Assembly (NCBI GenBank): GCA_963665045.2 | Contig: CAXXJQ010000009.1 | Location: forward strand, 62,001-126,000 | Source of the DNA: JAFGRU01 sp016934985 | Lineage (GTDB): Bacteria; Desulfobacterota; Desulfuromonadia; Desulfuromonadales; JAAYDE01 | Direction: 5' to 3' | DNA: 64,000 bases | Shown: positions 52,564-61,938 of the stretch, piece after piece | Layout of the letters: each line of letters begins with the position of its first letter | How positions within the stretch are numbered: position 1 is the first letter of the stretch | Program-made: the position numbers and the translations under genes | The notes under the pieces: generated by a model | What the model was told of the DNA's origin: nothing | The model's database searches: none | The model's input: only the letters and a program-made list of their open reading frames with translations

Positions 52564-53069
52564 CGTCGTCCGGGGACGCAACATCGGTGCTCCGAATCTT
52601 ATTTAACGGCAGACACCTTTTCCATGGGTGGCTCTTTTCCTTGTGCCCAACAATAACTCGATTTTTTCCCTTAGTAAAAATGGTAGCACTCGAACTTTTA
52701 AAATGTAAATTTCTTTCTTTCCCTCTTCATTTTCACACCATGCAACCTGGATCTGTGAGTTATGACCGGGCAATAGCGCAAGTCATTGACCTGCCTAAGC
52801 ATTCCAAAAATCACCGATGAAGCTATGGGTGCACCTCAGATTTTTGAAAGGCTTATTCAGGCCAAGCACTTACACTCTTTTCCCGCTCCCAACCCACGGA
52901 TCCAGGTACAAGATAATTTTCTCTTTAAAACCGGCGAAAATGCTATTATTTTGGGGGCACGCAAAAAGAGTAAGACCCCGCAGGGTGCTCAGATATTGAA
53001 AAATTTGCTAATTACCCACCCTTTTGACTTATTGGTCAAAGTTTAAATAATGTTCAAAAGATACAAGTT
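52564..53069. other. intergenic region with a fragment of the structured repeat
   Basis: No gene was recognised between the ybbA leader and ygiQ. At 52951-52989 lies GGGGGCACGCAAAAAGAGTAAG and a few further matching bases, a partial third copy of the repeat's right end. Confidence 0.5.
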
Positions 53070-54866
53070 ATGAAAACAAACACAAGCTTCCTTCCCATCT
53101 CGGCAGAAGAAATGAAAGACAGAGGCTGGGAGGAACTCGATATTCTTTTTATCTCCGGCGACGCCTACGTCGACCACCCCGCTTTCGGCATCCCCCTCCT
53201 GGCCCGCATGCTGGAACGGGAGGGATTCCGGGTCGGCATCATCCCCCAACCCGACTGGAAGGACCCGGATGCATTCAAGGTCATGGGCCGTCCCCGCCTC
53301 TTTGCAGCGGTCTCCACCGGTGCAATGGATTCCATGGTCAACCATTATACGGCAGCCAAAAAGGTTCGCAACAACGATGCCTATACGCCGGGCGGCAGGG
53401 CCGGCGCCCGCCCTAATCGGGGCCTCATCGCTTATACGGCTGCCCTCAAAAACGCTTTCCCGGGCATTTTCGTGGTCATCGGCGGCATCGAGGCCAGCCT
53501 CAGAAGCCTGGCCCATTACGACTACTGGGACAAGCGCGTGCGGCGCTCCATCCTTGTCGACAGCAAGGCTGACCTCCTCGTTTACGGCATGGGTGAACAT
53601 CCTCTTCTGGAATTCGCCGGCCGCGCCCGGTCGGGGGAACCCCTGCCCGCAATCAACGATATCCGGGGAACTGCCATAATCACGAAAAATCCTCCAAAAG
53701 AAAGCGTGCTGCTCCCTTCCTTTGAGGAAGTGGAAAATGACAAGGACGCCTACAACCGCGCCTTCCGGTTAACCGTTGAAGGAACAGCCAGGGGCTTATC
53801 CCTGGTCCAGGAGCATGGATCGCGCCGAGTTATGGTCAATCCCCAGGCAACACCTCTTTCCGAGAAGGAGATGGACGCCCTCTACGACCTTCCATTCCAA
53901 AAACTTCCCCATCCGTCATACAAAGAGCCCATCCCCGCTTACGAGCAGATCCGCTTTTCCATTACCTCCCATCGCGGTTGTTTCGGCGGCTGCGCCTTCT
54001 GCGCCATTGCGAGCCACCAGGGCAAAACCATCCAGTCGCGTTCCGAGGCGTCGATTGTCCGTGAAATCGAAAGACTGACCCGCCATCCTGAGTTCCGAGG
54101 TACGGTAACCGACGTGGGCGGCCCGACGGCCAACATGTACGGTCTCTCCTGCTCCGGAGACAAGTTTTTGAAAGGGTGCGACAAGAGCAGCTGCCTTTTC
54201 CCCACACCTTGCTCCAACCTGAAAGCCTCGGGGAGCAAAGGGGCCGCTCTGTTAAAAAAGATCCGCCGTATTCCAGGCGTCAAACATGTTTTTGTCGCTT
54301 CCGGGGTGCGCTATGACCTGCTGGAAAAGCAGCCCGAATACCTGAATGAACTGCTTTCCCACCACGTCGGGGGCCTGCTCAAGGTCGCCCCCGAAACACT
54401 CTCCGCCGAAGTCGCCCGCGTCATGCGCAAACCGGGGCCTGATTGCTTTGACCGCTTTCTCAAACTTTTTCGTGAGAAGAGCCGCAAACTGAACCTCCGC
54501 CAAGCCGTGGTCCCCTACCTGATCTCGGGCCACCCCGGCTGCACCCTCTCTCACATGGTCGACACCGCCCTCTTCCTCAAACGCAATAACCTGCGAGTTG
54601 AACAGGTACAGGAGTTCACCCCGACCCCCGGCACCCTTTCCACCTGTATTTACTACACCGGCAAAGACCCATTCAGCGGTGAAAAAATCCACGTTCCAAC
54701 TTCCGATCTCGAAAAGCGTCTGCAAAAATCCTTGCTTCTCTGGCATGTTCCCGAAAACCGCGCGGATATACGAAAAGCCCTCAAACTTTGCGGGCGGGAA
54801 TCGGACACCGAAGTAGTGTTGGGGAAAGACCCGAAAGGACGTAAAGGGATAAAACGAAAGTCTTAA
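53070..54866 (+). CDS. ygiQ: YgiQ-family radical SAM protein
   Basis: The 598-residue product shows the UPF0313/YgiQ family start (DILFISGDAYVDHPAFG), a cobalamin-binding-like N-terminal region and the radical SAM motif CFGGCAFCAI near residue 305, followed by DVGGPTANMYG and the C-terminal EQVQEFTPTPGT segment. Length is usual for the family. Function is unproven, although conservation suggests a basic modification reaction. It is transcribed alone. Confidence 0.94.
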   Translation: MKTNTSFLPISAEEMKDRGWEELDILFISGDAYVDHPAFGIPLLARMLEREGFRVGIIPQPDWKDPDAFKVMGRPRLFAAVSTGAMDSMVNHYTAAKKVRNNDAYTPGGRAGARPNRGLIAYTAALKNAFPGIFVVIGGIEASLRSLAHYDYWDKRVRRSILVDSKADLLVYGMGEHPLLEFAGRARSGEPLPAINDIRGTAIITKNPPKESVLLPSFEEVENDKDAYNRAFRLTVEGTARGLSLVQEHGSRRVMVNPQATPLSEKEMDALYDLPFQKLPHPSYKEPIPAYEQIRFSITSHRGCFGGCAFCAIASHQGKTIQSRSEASIVREIERLTRHPEFRGTVTDVGGPTANMYGLSCSGDKFLKGCDKSSCLFPTPCSNLKASGSKGAALLKKIRRIPGVKHVFVASGVRYDLLEKQPEYLNELLSHHVGGLLKVAPETLSAEVARVMRKPGPDCFDRFLKLFREKSRKLNLRQAVVPYLISGHPGCTLSHMVDTALFLKRNNLRVEQVQEFTPTPGTLSTCIYYTGKDPFSGEKIHVPTSDLEKRLQKSLLLWHVPENRADIRKALKLCGRESDTEVVLGKDPKGRKGIKRKS

Positions 54867-55027
54867 CTGCTTAAAAATTCAAAGTTTTCTGTTTGAAGTT
54901 TTGCAAAAATTCAGAATGGCTACCTTTTGACAATCTGTTTTCTTCTGATAAATGTTAATCATAAAGGCAAAAATAAACGATAGAAACTTCTGATTAAGAA
55001 AGGCCAACAAAAAACCGGAGGGTGGAA

Positions 55028-55207
55028 ATGAAAAAGCCACTATATCCCGGATGGTACCTGATTTTCCCAGGCAATAATTTTGTCTGGTACAGTTGCGAGG
55101 AAGAGGCTTTAAGGCAAAAAATGTTTACCCCCTGTGTCGAAGGCCCCTTTTGGGTCACGGACCCCAAAATGTTTGAAGAACACAGTGAAAACAGAATACC
55201 TCACTGA
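55028..55207 (+). CDS. small hypothetical protein
   Basis: The 59-residue product is soluble and aromatic-rich (PGWYLIFPGNNFVWYS, then EGPFWVTDP). CGGAGGGTGG before ATG 55028 is a strong ribosome site, and for that reason this start is preferred over the GTG two codons earlier. No family was recognised. Confidence 0.7.
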   Translation: MKKPLYPGWYLIFPGNNFVWYSCEEEALRQKMFTPCVEGPFWVTDPKMFEEHSENRIPH

Positions 55208-55249
55208 GCCTTTTCCCAAAAAGCAACAAACCAAAAATCATATTACCTT

Positions 55250-55477
55250 TCAGGCAAGGGAAACCATACATTCCATCTCGTAACCTGCCTGCCAGCATAT
55301 CCTCTCGCCATTTTGATGCCGAAAAAATACGCTGCCATCCTCAAAACCATAAATTGTAGAATCGCAAGCGGGACCCAGAGGAGGGGTTGGAACGAGACCA
55401 TTAATTGCCCTCACCGCTTGGTCACAAAAATCCACGAAAGCCTTTTTCGGAAGCCCCCCCACAAAGACAAAAAACAA
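55250..55477 (-). CDS. possible small hypothetical protein
   Basis: A 75-codon frame begins at TTG 55477 after AGGAG and reads with a plausible protein-like composition (YGFEDGSVFFRHQNGERICW). It overlaps no other gene and is divergent from the DoxX gene. There is no homology I can name, and a start further in (GTG in VGGLPK) is possible. It may not be expressed. Confidence 0.45.
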   Translation of the reverse strand: MFFVFVGGLPKKAFVDFCDQAVRAINGLVPTPPLGPACDSTIYGFEDGSVFFRHQNGERICWQAGYEMECMVSLA

Positions 55478-55569
55478 AATTTCTCCTGTTCATTTTTGCC
55501 CTTAAAGGTTAGAATTTCTTCTTCAAATCGACCATGGATAGAAAACGGACAGCCAACAAGGAGGTTGCC

Positions 55570-56016
55570 ATGAAAAAAAACAACCTTTTCAGTACCATTG
55601 ATTGCTGGGGGTTGATTTTCATCCGGCTTGCTCTCGGGGCTATTTTCATGGCTCACGGCGGGCAAAAACTTTTCGGCTGGGCAGGCGGTGCCGGATTCGA
55701 AGGGACCATTCAGTTCTTTGAAACCACCTGGGGTATTCCCATGCCTTTGACCATTTTAGCCATGGTGACGGAGTTTTTTGGCGGTCTGGCCGTACTCCTT
55801 GGCTGCCTGACCCGTCTGGCGGCTCTTGGTCTTGCGGCCGTTATGGGAGTTGCCATCTACAAGGTTCATTACATTCACGGCTTTTTCCTTAATTGGAGCT
55901 GCTCACCTGACCTGGGGCACGGAGTTGAGTTCAACGTCGCCCTGCTGGCTATGGCAATAACCCTTCTCTTTTCCGGGGCCGGCCATCTTTCCGTTGACAA
56001 ATGGCTGGGGAAATAA
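55570..56016 (+). CDS. DoxX family membrane protein
   Basis: The 148-residue product has four helices and the DoxX/DoxD-like pattern RLALGAIFMAHGGQKLFGW, FFGGLAVLLGCLTRLAAL and YKVHYIHGFFLNW. AAGGAGG before ATG 55570 fixes the start. Family members take part in redox or sulfur metabolism, but a general role is not established. The next gene, a methyltransferase, starts 66 bases later. Confidence 0.9.
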   Translation: MKKNNLFSTIDCWGLIFIRLALGAIFMAHGGQKLFGWAGGAGFEGTIQFFETTWGIPMPLTILAMVTEFFGGLAVLLGCLTRLAALGLAAVMGVAIYKVHYIHGFFLNWSCSPDLGHGVEFNVALLAMAITLLFSGAGHLSVDKWLGK

Positions 56017-56082
56017 GAAAACCTTGAAAGTTTCCTTGTTAAAAACAACACTTCGACGCTTTTAGAGGCTTTTGGCTAAGAA

Positions 56083-56820
56083 ATGAACTATGAAAGAATC
56101 TTGAACAACCTGGAGGATCTGGAGGAAGCCAAGCGCCTGCTCCAACCCGATGAGTCCGATCTGATGCTCGATCTGGCCTGCGGAATCGGGGAGACCACCG
56201 TCTTTTTCGCTCCGCATGTAAAAAGTGTAATTGCTGCGGACATGAGCATGGAAACCCTGAAAAAAGCCCAGGCCGTGATTTCAGAACAGAAGGAACTTGC
56301 CAATGTCGCCTACCGCGAAGCCGACGTAGAGGACCTGCCGTTTCCGGCTGGGGCTTTTTCCCTCCTGTGCCGCCGGGGGGATTTTCATCACTTCACCGAT
56401 CTGTCCCGCGCATTCGAAGAATTCTTTCGAGTTCTACGCTGGCAGGGACGCTTATGCGTTATCGACTCCCTCATGCCCGAAGATCCCGAGGCCGCAGCTT
56501 TTGCCGAACATCTGCACCAGCTCCGGGATCCTGCCCATACCCGGGCTTACAGCCGGGAGGAATGGCTGGCCGCAGCAGCAGAAACGGACTTCATCGTTAA
56601 CTCAGTTCAGATTTTTGGAAAGCAGCGGGATTTCAAAAAATGGTGCCGGGCTGCCGATCTAAGTCCGGCCATTTGCAGAAAAATCGAGAAGGTCTTTCTT
56701 GACGCCGATACACGCATCAAGGATTTTTTCCAGGTGGAGGTTTTTGCCGGTGAGGTTGAAGGCTTCGTGGAGCCGGCCATCCTGATTTTTGCCACCCACC
56801 CCGCCAAACCCGTGCGCTAG
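56083..56820 (+). CDS. SAM-dependent methyltransferase, class I
   Basis: The 245-residue product is a Methyltransf_11 domain: LMLDLACGIGETTVFFAPHV (SAM motif I), VIAADMSMETLKKAQ (motif II acidic residue) and READVEDLPFPAGAFSLL (motif IV). The substrate is unknown; the ubiE-like arrangement suggests a small molecule or a quinone. Motif IV continues CRRGDFHHFTDL, where FHH is usual in these enzymes. Its TAG stop is the left CTAG flank of MITE copy C. Confidence 0.9.
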   Translation: MNYERILNNLEDLEEAKRLLQPDESDLMLDLACGIGETTVFFAPHVKSVIAADMSMETLKKAQAVISEQKELANVAYREADVEDLPFPAGAFSLLCRRGDFHHFTDLSRAFEEFFRVLRWQGRLCVIDSLMPEDPEAAAFAEHLHQLRDPAHTRAYSREEWLAAAAETDFIVNSVQIFGKQRDFKKWCRAADLSPAICRKIEKVFLDADTRIKDFFQVEVFAGEVEGFVEPAILIFATHPAKPVR

Positions 56821-56917
56821 GAGCCTGTCGAACTCAGGTAAAAATTTACTGCAAAGGATTATCGACCCCGTTTTCCCTTTCTCTCGTTGCGAGCCCCCAA
56901 AGCCGACAGAATCCTAG
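56817..56917. mobile_element. MITE copy C, 93 bp, internally deleted, flanked by CTAG
   Basis: The element (56821-56913) keeps both terminal inverted repeats (GAGCCTGTCGAACT...AGCCGACAGAATC) but lacks about 70 internal bases compared with copies A and B. CTAG lies on both sides (56817-56820 and 56914-56917). The stop codons of the methyltransferase and of the convergent kinase are both inside these flanks. Confidence 0.85.
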
Positions 56918-59286
56918 TTTTCCAGTACTTCTCTGATTTTCGTAGCCAGGGTATTCACTGAAAAAGGTTTCTGGATAAAATTCACCCCTTCATCCACAAC
57001 ACCGCGGTGAACGATCACGTCTTCCGTGTAACCGGACATATAAAGAACCTTCATATCCGGGAAACGTCGAGACAACCTCTCAAACAGGTCCTTGCCGCTC
57101 ATGCCGGGCATGACAACATCCGTCAAAAGCAGATGAACGGGGCCATGGTAGTTTTCCAGCTTGGCAAGCGCCGCCTCCCCATTTTCAGCAACAATTACTG
57201 CATACCCTTTGCGTTTGAGAATATTGCCGGCGAGATATCTCACCGGTTCGCTGTCTTCAACCAGCAGAACCGTCTCGTCGCCCTGGAGATTCCGGCTGGC
57301 AATAACAGTTTCCTTGTGCTGACTGACTGATTCCTTGGAAACCGGCAGGTAAATTTTAAAAGTCGTACCCTTAGCGAGTTCACTGTAAAGCCAGATATAA
57401 CCTTCGTGCTGCTTGACAATACCGTAAACCATGGCCAGTCCCAGGCCGGTCCCCTCATCCCGCCCCTTGGTGGTGAAAAACGGCTCGAAAATATGTTTGC
57501 ATATTTCAGGGTCGATCCCCTGGCCGGTATCACTGATGCTCAAACATACATAAGCGCCCGGCTTCGCCCCCTGGTGGACAGAAGCATAATCCTCGTCCAA
57601 CTCAGTGGTGGCAATTTCTATAGTCAATTCGCCCCCGTCGGGCATGGCGTCCTGGGCATTGATGGCCAGATTCATCAAAACCTGCTCCAGTTGGCCGACA
57701 TCCCCCCTGACCAATGGTAAGGCGGGTTCGCTTGCGACCTGGATCTCGATATCCTCCCGGATGGTTTTTCGCAGCAGAGTCCGGAAGCGGCCGACGACCT
57801 CTGTCAGGTTGAGAGGTTTGAACTCCATCGCCTGCTTGCGACTGAAAGCCAGAAGCTGGCGCACAATGTCACGTGCCCGATTTCCAGCCTGGACGATTTC
57901 CTGAACGGATTCCCGGCGGGGGTCCTCATGGGCGAAATCGTCGAGAAGAATCTCGCTGAAACCGATTATAGGAGAGAGCAGGTTGTTGAGATCGTGGGCC
58001 ACGCCCCCGGCCAGACGACCAACGGACTCGAGTTTCTGAACCTGCTGAAATTGAACCTGAAGCTTCTCTTTCTCTTCTTCCATCCGTTTCTGCCTGGTAA
58101 CATCCCAGACCAGGGAGACCATCAGGTCCTTTCCCGGCAAAAGAATATTCCTGGCAGAAACAAAAGTGGTCTCTTGCCCTTTGCGGGCAATCGGCACATT
58201 CTCCCATTGCATCTTCTCAGAATCGCCACTTGCACAATCATTCCAGACCCTTTTCTTCATTTCCCGCCGGAATTCCGGGTCCTCGTAAACAGCCTCCCAG
58301 AAGAAATCCGGATTTTCAAGCATCTCCCGGGTGGTCCGATAAAATCTGGGGAAATTGTCATTCATATAAACGAATGTATCCTTCGAGTTCACGGCCAGTC
58401 CGATGGGGAGATTATCCATGACCAGCTTGTTGAACGCTTCACTCTCCTGCAAAGCCTCTTCCGTGCGTTTGCGGCGGGTAATGTCATGGGCCACGGCAAA
58501 GGTAACGCCGCGTTCAGGCAGGGGCCGCGACACCCATTCCAGCCAGCGATAGCTCCCATCGGCACAACGATAACGATTCAGAAATTCAACAACTTCTTCC
58601 CCGGCCTTCAGTTTCTCGCTAACCACGGCAATAGTGGACTCGACATCATCGGGATGGATAAAGTCGAGAAAAGGGCAGCCAAGAAGTTCCTCTTCGGAGA
58701 AACCGAGGGTTTTCGTGAAGGCGGGGTTTACCTTCAAGAAAGTCGTGGTGTTGATGTCTGCAACACAAATCATATCGGGAGACATGGAAAATATTTCCGC
58801 CATCTCCTCGCGGCTCTCCCGTAAGGCCTGTTCGGCCAGCTTACGCTCGGTGATATCTTTCCAGATGCAATGATAAAACTTCTGTCCCTCGACATTCACT
58901 AACTGGGCGGAGACCTGGACATTCCTCATTTCACCCTGTTTGGTGCGCTGAAGGGTTTCGAATTCGCCATACCCTCTTTCCATCACCCCCTGAATAGTCT
59001 TCCTGGTATCCTCTTCGGTTTCGAGGACATCAATGTCTTTAATACTCAAGCGGGAAAATTCATCCGCTGTATAACCCAGCTGGCGGCAAACCTGCGTGTT
59101 GAATTCGATGGGCCGAGCGGTTTCCGGATCGAGAATTACGATACCAACAGCTCCCTGCTCGAAAAATGCCTGATAGTAGGCTTTGGTCTCCGACAGGGCC
59201 ATCCTTTCGCTACGGCACCCGTCAAGCGCCTTCTCCAAATCATTGAGCTTTCGCTCCAGTTCTTCATAGGTCGGCTTTTCGTTCAT
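56914..59286 (-). CDS. PAS-domain hybrid histidine kinase with C-terminal receiver
   Basis: The 790-residue cytoplasmic product has a short coiled N-terminus, three PAS domains (roughly residues 40-150, 165-290 and 295-400), HisKA with the phospho-His in GGVAHDLNNLLSPIIG, an HATPase domain (AINAQDAMPDGG, then DTGQGIDPE and GTGLGLAMVYGIV) and a receiver with the Asp in LLLTDVVMPGMSG. No membrane segment was found, so it senses an internal signal, perhaps redox state or a cofactor bound by a PAS domain. The start at 59286 follows GAGG. There is no cognate regulator next to it. Confidence 0.93.
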   Translation of the reverse strand: MNEKPTYEELERKLNDLEKALDGCRSERMALSETKAYYQAFFEQGAVGIVILDPETARPIEFNTQVCRQLGYTADEFSRLSIKDIDVLETEEDTRKTIQGVMERGYGEFETLQRTKQGEMRNVQVSAQLVNVEGQKFYHCIWKDITERKLAEQALRESREEMAEIFSMSPDMICVADINTTTFLKVNPAFTKTLGFSEEELLGCPFLDFIHPDDVESTIAVVSEKLKAGEEVVEFLNRYRCADGSYRWLEWVSRPLPERGVTFAVAHDITRRKRTEEALQESEAFNKLVMDNLPIGLAVNSKDTFVYMNDNFPRFYRTTREMLENPDFFWEAVYEDPEFRREMKKRVWNDCASGDSEKMQWENVPIARKGQETTFVSARNILLPGKDLMVSLVWDVTRQKRMEEEKEKLQVQFQQVQKLESVGRLAGGVAHDLNNLLSPIIGFSEILLDDFAHEDPRRESVQEIVQAGNRARDIVRQLLAFSRKQAMEFKPLNLTEVVGRFRTLLRKTIREDIEIQVASEPALPLVRGDVGQLEQVLMNLAINAQDAMPDGGELTIEIATTELDEDYASVHQGAKPGAYVCLSISDTGQGIDPEICKHIFEPFFTTKGRDEGTGLGLAMVYGIVKQHEGYIWLYSELAKGTTFKIYLPVSKESVSQHKETVIASRNLQGDETVLLVEDSEPVRYLAGNILKRKGYAVIVAENGEAALAKLENYHGPVHLLLTDVVMPGMSGKDLFERLSRRFPDMKVLYMSGYTEDVIVHRGVVDEGVNFIQKPFSVNTLATKIREVLEN

Positions 59287-59722
59287 GGAAAACCTCACAA
59301 TAAAAAACAGCCAAACGCATTGAAAAATTTGATCAGAATGGCCTATTCTACACTGGACATCCCAATAATTACATCATTAATGACAAAGATTTTTTAAGGA
59401 ATTTTCAACCATATAGCTTCACTCAAAGATTTTTAACAACTCTTTCCAATTATACAACCGAAATCACCATTTATGATAATGCCTTCCCGCTAACGGATAA
59501 AACCCTCCTCAGAAAACAACTCACCAAAAACCAGAGACCCGAGCTTCGGCATTGAAGAGCCTTAATTAAAAGGATAACAAAATAAGAGGGGATGTTTTGA
59601 AACTTGCCGTATTTGGAAACTTCAAATCATTTCAAATAACAAGAAAAAATCTGCAAGGCTGATATTTCCCTGTTATTTTTTCTGTGCTGTGCTAATATGC
59701 CTAAAATTTATGCAATCATTCT
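59287..59722. other. AT-rich intergenic region
   Basis: This 436-base space separates the kinase from divergent dusB. It holds no coding frame or clear structured element; promoters for both sides should be here. Confidence 0.5.
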
Positions 59723-60700
59723 ATGAATCTCGGTAATCTGAACCTCGACGGCAATATATTTCTGGCCCCTATGGCGGGCATAACCGATATCCCCTACCGG
59801 CGCATCATGAAGCGCTACGGCGCCGCCCTGGTCTATTCGGAAATGATCAGTGCCAACGGCCTGATCCGGGCGGGGCACAAAACCCGCCAGCTAATGTTGT
59901 CGTCAACCGAGGAGCAACCCCTGGGCGTCCAGCTTTTCGGCAACGATCCGGATACAATGGCCGAAGCGACGAGAGAAGCCACCCCCCATGCCCAGCTTAT
60001 CGACCTCAACTTCGGCTGTCCGGCAAAGAAGGTCATCCGCACCGGCGCCGGTAGCGCCCTGATGCGTGAGCCGGAAAGAATCGGTCAAATCGTTGCCGCC
60101 GTCCGTAAAGCCACACCTCTGCCCCTGACAGTCAAAATGCGGGCCGGTTGGGACAGCACCTCCATCAACTATCTGGAAATCGCCCGGCTGGCCGCAAACG
60201 AAGGGGCGGATGCCGTCACCCTTCATCCCCGCACCCGCAGCCAGGGGTTCGGAGGGAAAGCCGACTGGACCCTGATCCGGGGCTTGAAAGAAGCCATAGA
60301 CATCCCGGTCATCGGCAGCGGTGATATCTTTACTCCTGAAGACGGGCTGGAAATGATGAAAACGACCGGCTGTGATGCCATCATGGTCGGCCGGGGAAGT
60401 TTCGGCAACCCCTGGCTGCTGAAGAATATCCACCAGCTTCAGATGCAACTTCCCGTCAAGAAACCTTCGCAACTCGAGCGCTATTGCACCCTGCGGGAAC
60501 ATTACCAGATGTTCATCGATTGCTATGGCCCGCGCCGGGCCGTCGGCCACATGCGCAAGCATCTCGCCTGGTATGCCCGGGGCATGAACGGGGCCGCCGA
60601 GTTCCGCCACAAAATCAACCGGGTTCTGACTCCGGAAGGCGTGTCGGACGCCATTGACGATTTTTTCGGCACAGCCGGACAAAAGGGACTACCAGAATGA
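59723..60700 (+). CDS. dusB: tRNA-dihydrouridine synthase
   Basis: The 325-residue product is a DusB-type TIM barrel with the flavin site MAGITDIPYRRIMKRYGA, the catalytic Cys in LNFGCPAKKV and the active-site HPRTRSQGF and GRGSFGNPWL motifs. Dus enzymes reduce uridine in tRNA with FMN and NADPH. In enterobacteria dusB is paired with fis. Here it is followed, with a 4-base overlap, by an NtrB-type kinase gene, an arrangement known from Rhizobiales and many other bacteria (nifR3-ntrBC). Confidence 0.95.
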   Translation: MNLGNLNLDGNIFLAPMAGITDIPYRRIMKRYGAALVYSEMISANGLIRAGHKTRQLMLSSTEEQPLGVQLFGNDPDTMAEATREATPHAQLIDLNFGCPAKKVIRTGAGSALMREPERIGQIVAAVRKATPLPLTVKMRAGWDSTSINYLEIARLAANEGADAVTLHPRTRSQGFGGKADWTLIRGLKEAIDIPVIGSGDIFTPEDGLEMMKTTGCDAIMVGRGSFGNPWLLKNIHQLQMQLPVKKPSQLERYCTLREHYQMFIDCYGPRRAVGHMRKHLAWYARGMNGAAEFRHKINRVLTPEGVSDAIDDFFGTAGQKGLPE

Positions 60701-61839
60701 AGCCGGAAAACGGTCTTGAACAGGAAAGACTTTACACCCGGGTGCTCGAAAACATCGAAGAGGGAATTATTGCCGTCAACCAGGACGGCCGTATCAACCT
60801 TTTCAACCCGGCAGCCCAGCTTTTTACCGGTCTCTCCGAACGTCAGGCCTTCGGCAACCCTATCGAGGACGTGTTCAAGGGGCAGGACACCATTCTCTAT
60901 CTCATCCACGCCGGACTGCGCAGCGGCCGCCCCATTTCGGACCACGAAGACATTCACCTGCAGCGCGCCCATGCGCCCCCCCTGCCGGTCAGCATCTCCG
61001 TTTCTCCAATTTACCAGGAGAACGGCCAGCAGGACGGCCTGGTTCTCATCATTCATAATTTATCGCGGGTCAAGGAACTGGAAAAAGCCATGCGCCAGGC
61101 CGATCGCCTTTCGGTCCTGGGCTCCCTGGCCGCAGGACTGGCCCATGAAATCAAAAACCCCCTGGGGGGAATCAAGGGGGCGGCACAGCTTCTTGCCATG
61201 GAGCTGGAAGGTTCTGAAAATCTTAAAGAATTTACCCAGGTCATGATCCGTGAGGTGGAGAGGGTCAACGGCATTATCGAAGAGCTCATGGACCTGACCC
61301 GGCCCCGTTCGGCCCAGTGGGAGGAGGTCGACCTGTCCAGGATTCTCAACGATGTGGTTCTCCTTCAGAAAGAGGCTCATCGCAAAAAAGAGGTGAAATT
61401 TGCCCTTCACCTCGACCCGAGCATCCCCCCGATCCAGGGCGACCTCAGCCATCTCACCCAGCTTTTTGTCAATCTGGTCAAGAACGCGGCAGAGGCCGTT
61501 GACGCCGCAGGCCGCGTGGAAATCACCACCAAGGTCTCCCATGATTACAATTACCGCAAGCCCGGGGATGCGCCGGCGCCGGTTATCGTTGTCGAGGTAA
61601 AGGACAATGGTCCGGGGATCCCCGGCGAGGAAATCGACCGCATTTTCACCCCCTTTTACACGACCAAATCAAAGGGCAGCGGGTTGGGACTCCCAACCTG
61701 TCAGAAAATTGCCGATGAACACGGCGCCCTGCTCAAATTTAACAGTGAGCCTGGAAACGGAACGGTCTTCTCCGTGTCCATCCCGTTCCATCCCTTTGCT
61801 AAAAAAGACGTAAAAAAAGGACCGAAAGGAAAAACCTAG
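60697..61839 (+). CDS. NtrB-type sensor histidine kinase
   Basis: The 380-residue product has one PAS domain (ENIEEGIIAVNQDGRINLFN, about residues 15-110), HisKA with the phospho-His in GLAHEIKNPLGGIKGAAQLL and an HATPase domain ending GSGLGLPTCQKIADEH. It has no membrane helix, as in NtrB/GlnL, which controls NtrC in response to nitrogen through PII. It is translationally coupled to dusB (ATGA) and lies upstream of a sigma-54 activator gene. Confidence 0.92.
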   Translation: MKPENGLEQERLYTRVLENIEEGIIAVNQDGRINLFNPAAQLFTGLSERQAFGNPIEDVFKGQDTILYLIHAGLRSGRPISDHEDIHLQRAHAPPLPVSISVSPIYQENGQQDGLVLIIHNLSRVKELEKAMRQADRLSVLGSLAAGLAHEIKNPLGGIKGAAQLLAMELEGSENLKEFTQVMIREVERVNGIIEELMDLTRPRSAQWEEVDLSRILNDVVLLQKEAHRKKEVKFALHLDPSIPPIQGDLSHLTQLFVNLVKNAAEAVDAAGRVEITTKVSHDYNYRKPGDAPAPVIVVEVKDNGPGIPGEEIDRIFTPFYTTKSKGSGLGLPTCQKIADEHGALLKFNSEPGNGTVFSVSIPFHPFAKKDVKKGPKGKT

Positions 61840-61851
61840 GAGGCTTTTCAC

Positions 61852-61938
61852 ATGGTTGACAAAAGAGCTGAAGTAAAACTATCCGCCAGCGAGTTGAGCA
61901 ACACAAAAAATCAGTCTCATGAAAGGCTTTCAGTATGA
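61852..61938 (+). CDS. 28-residue small ORF coupled to the ntrC-like gene
   Basis: MVDKRAEVKLSASELSNTKN and eight more residues follow a very good TAGGAGG site with an 8-base gap. Its TGA overlaps the ATG of the sigma-54 activator gene (ATGA), so its translation would deliver ribosomes to that start. It could be a leader peptide for coupling, a small regulatory protein, or a trace of a decayed gene. It has no homology that I can name. Confidence 0.6.
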   Translation: MVDKRAEVKLSASELSNTKNQSHERLSV

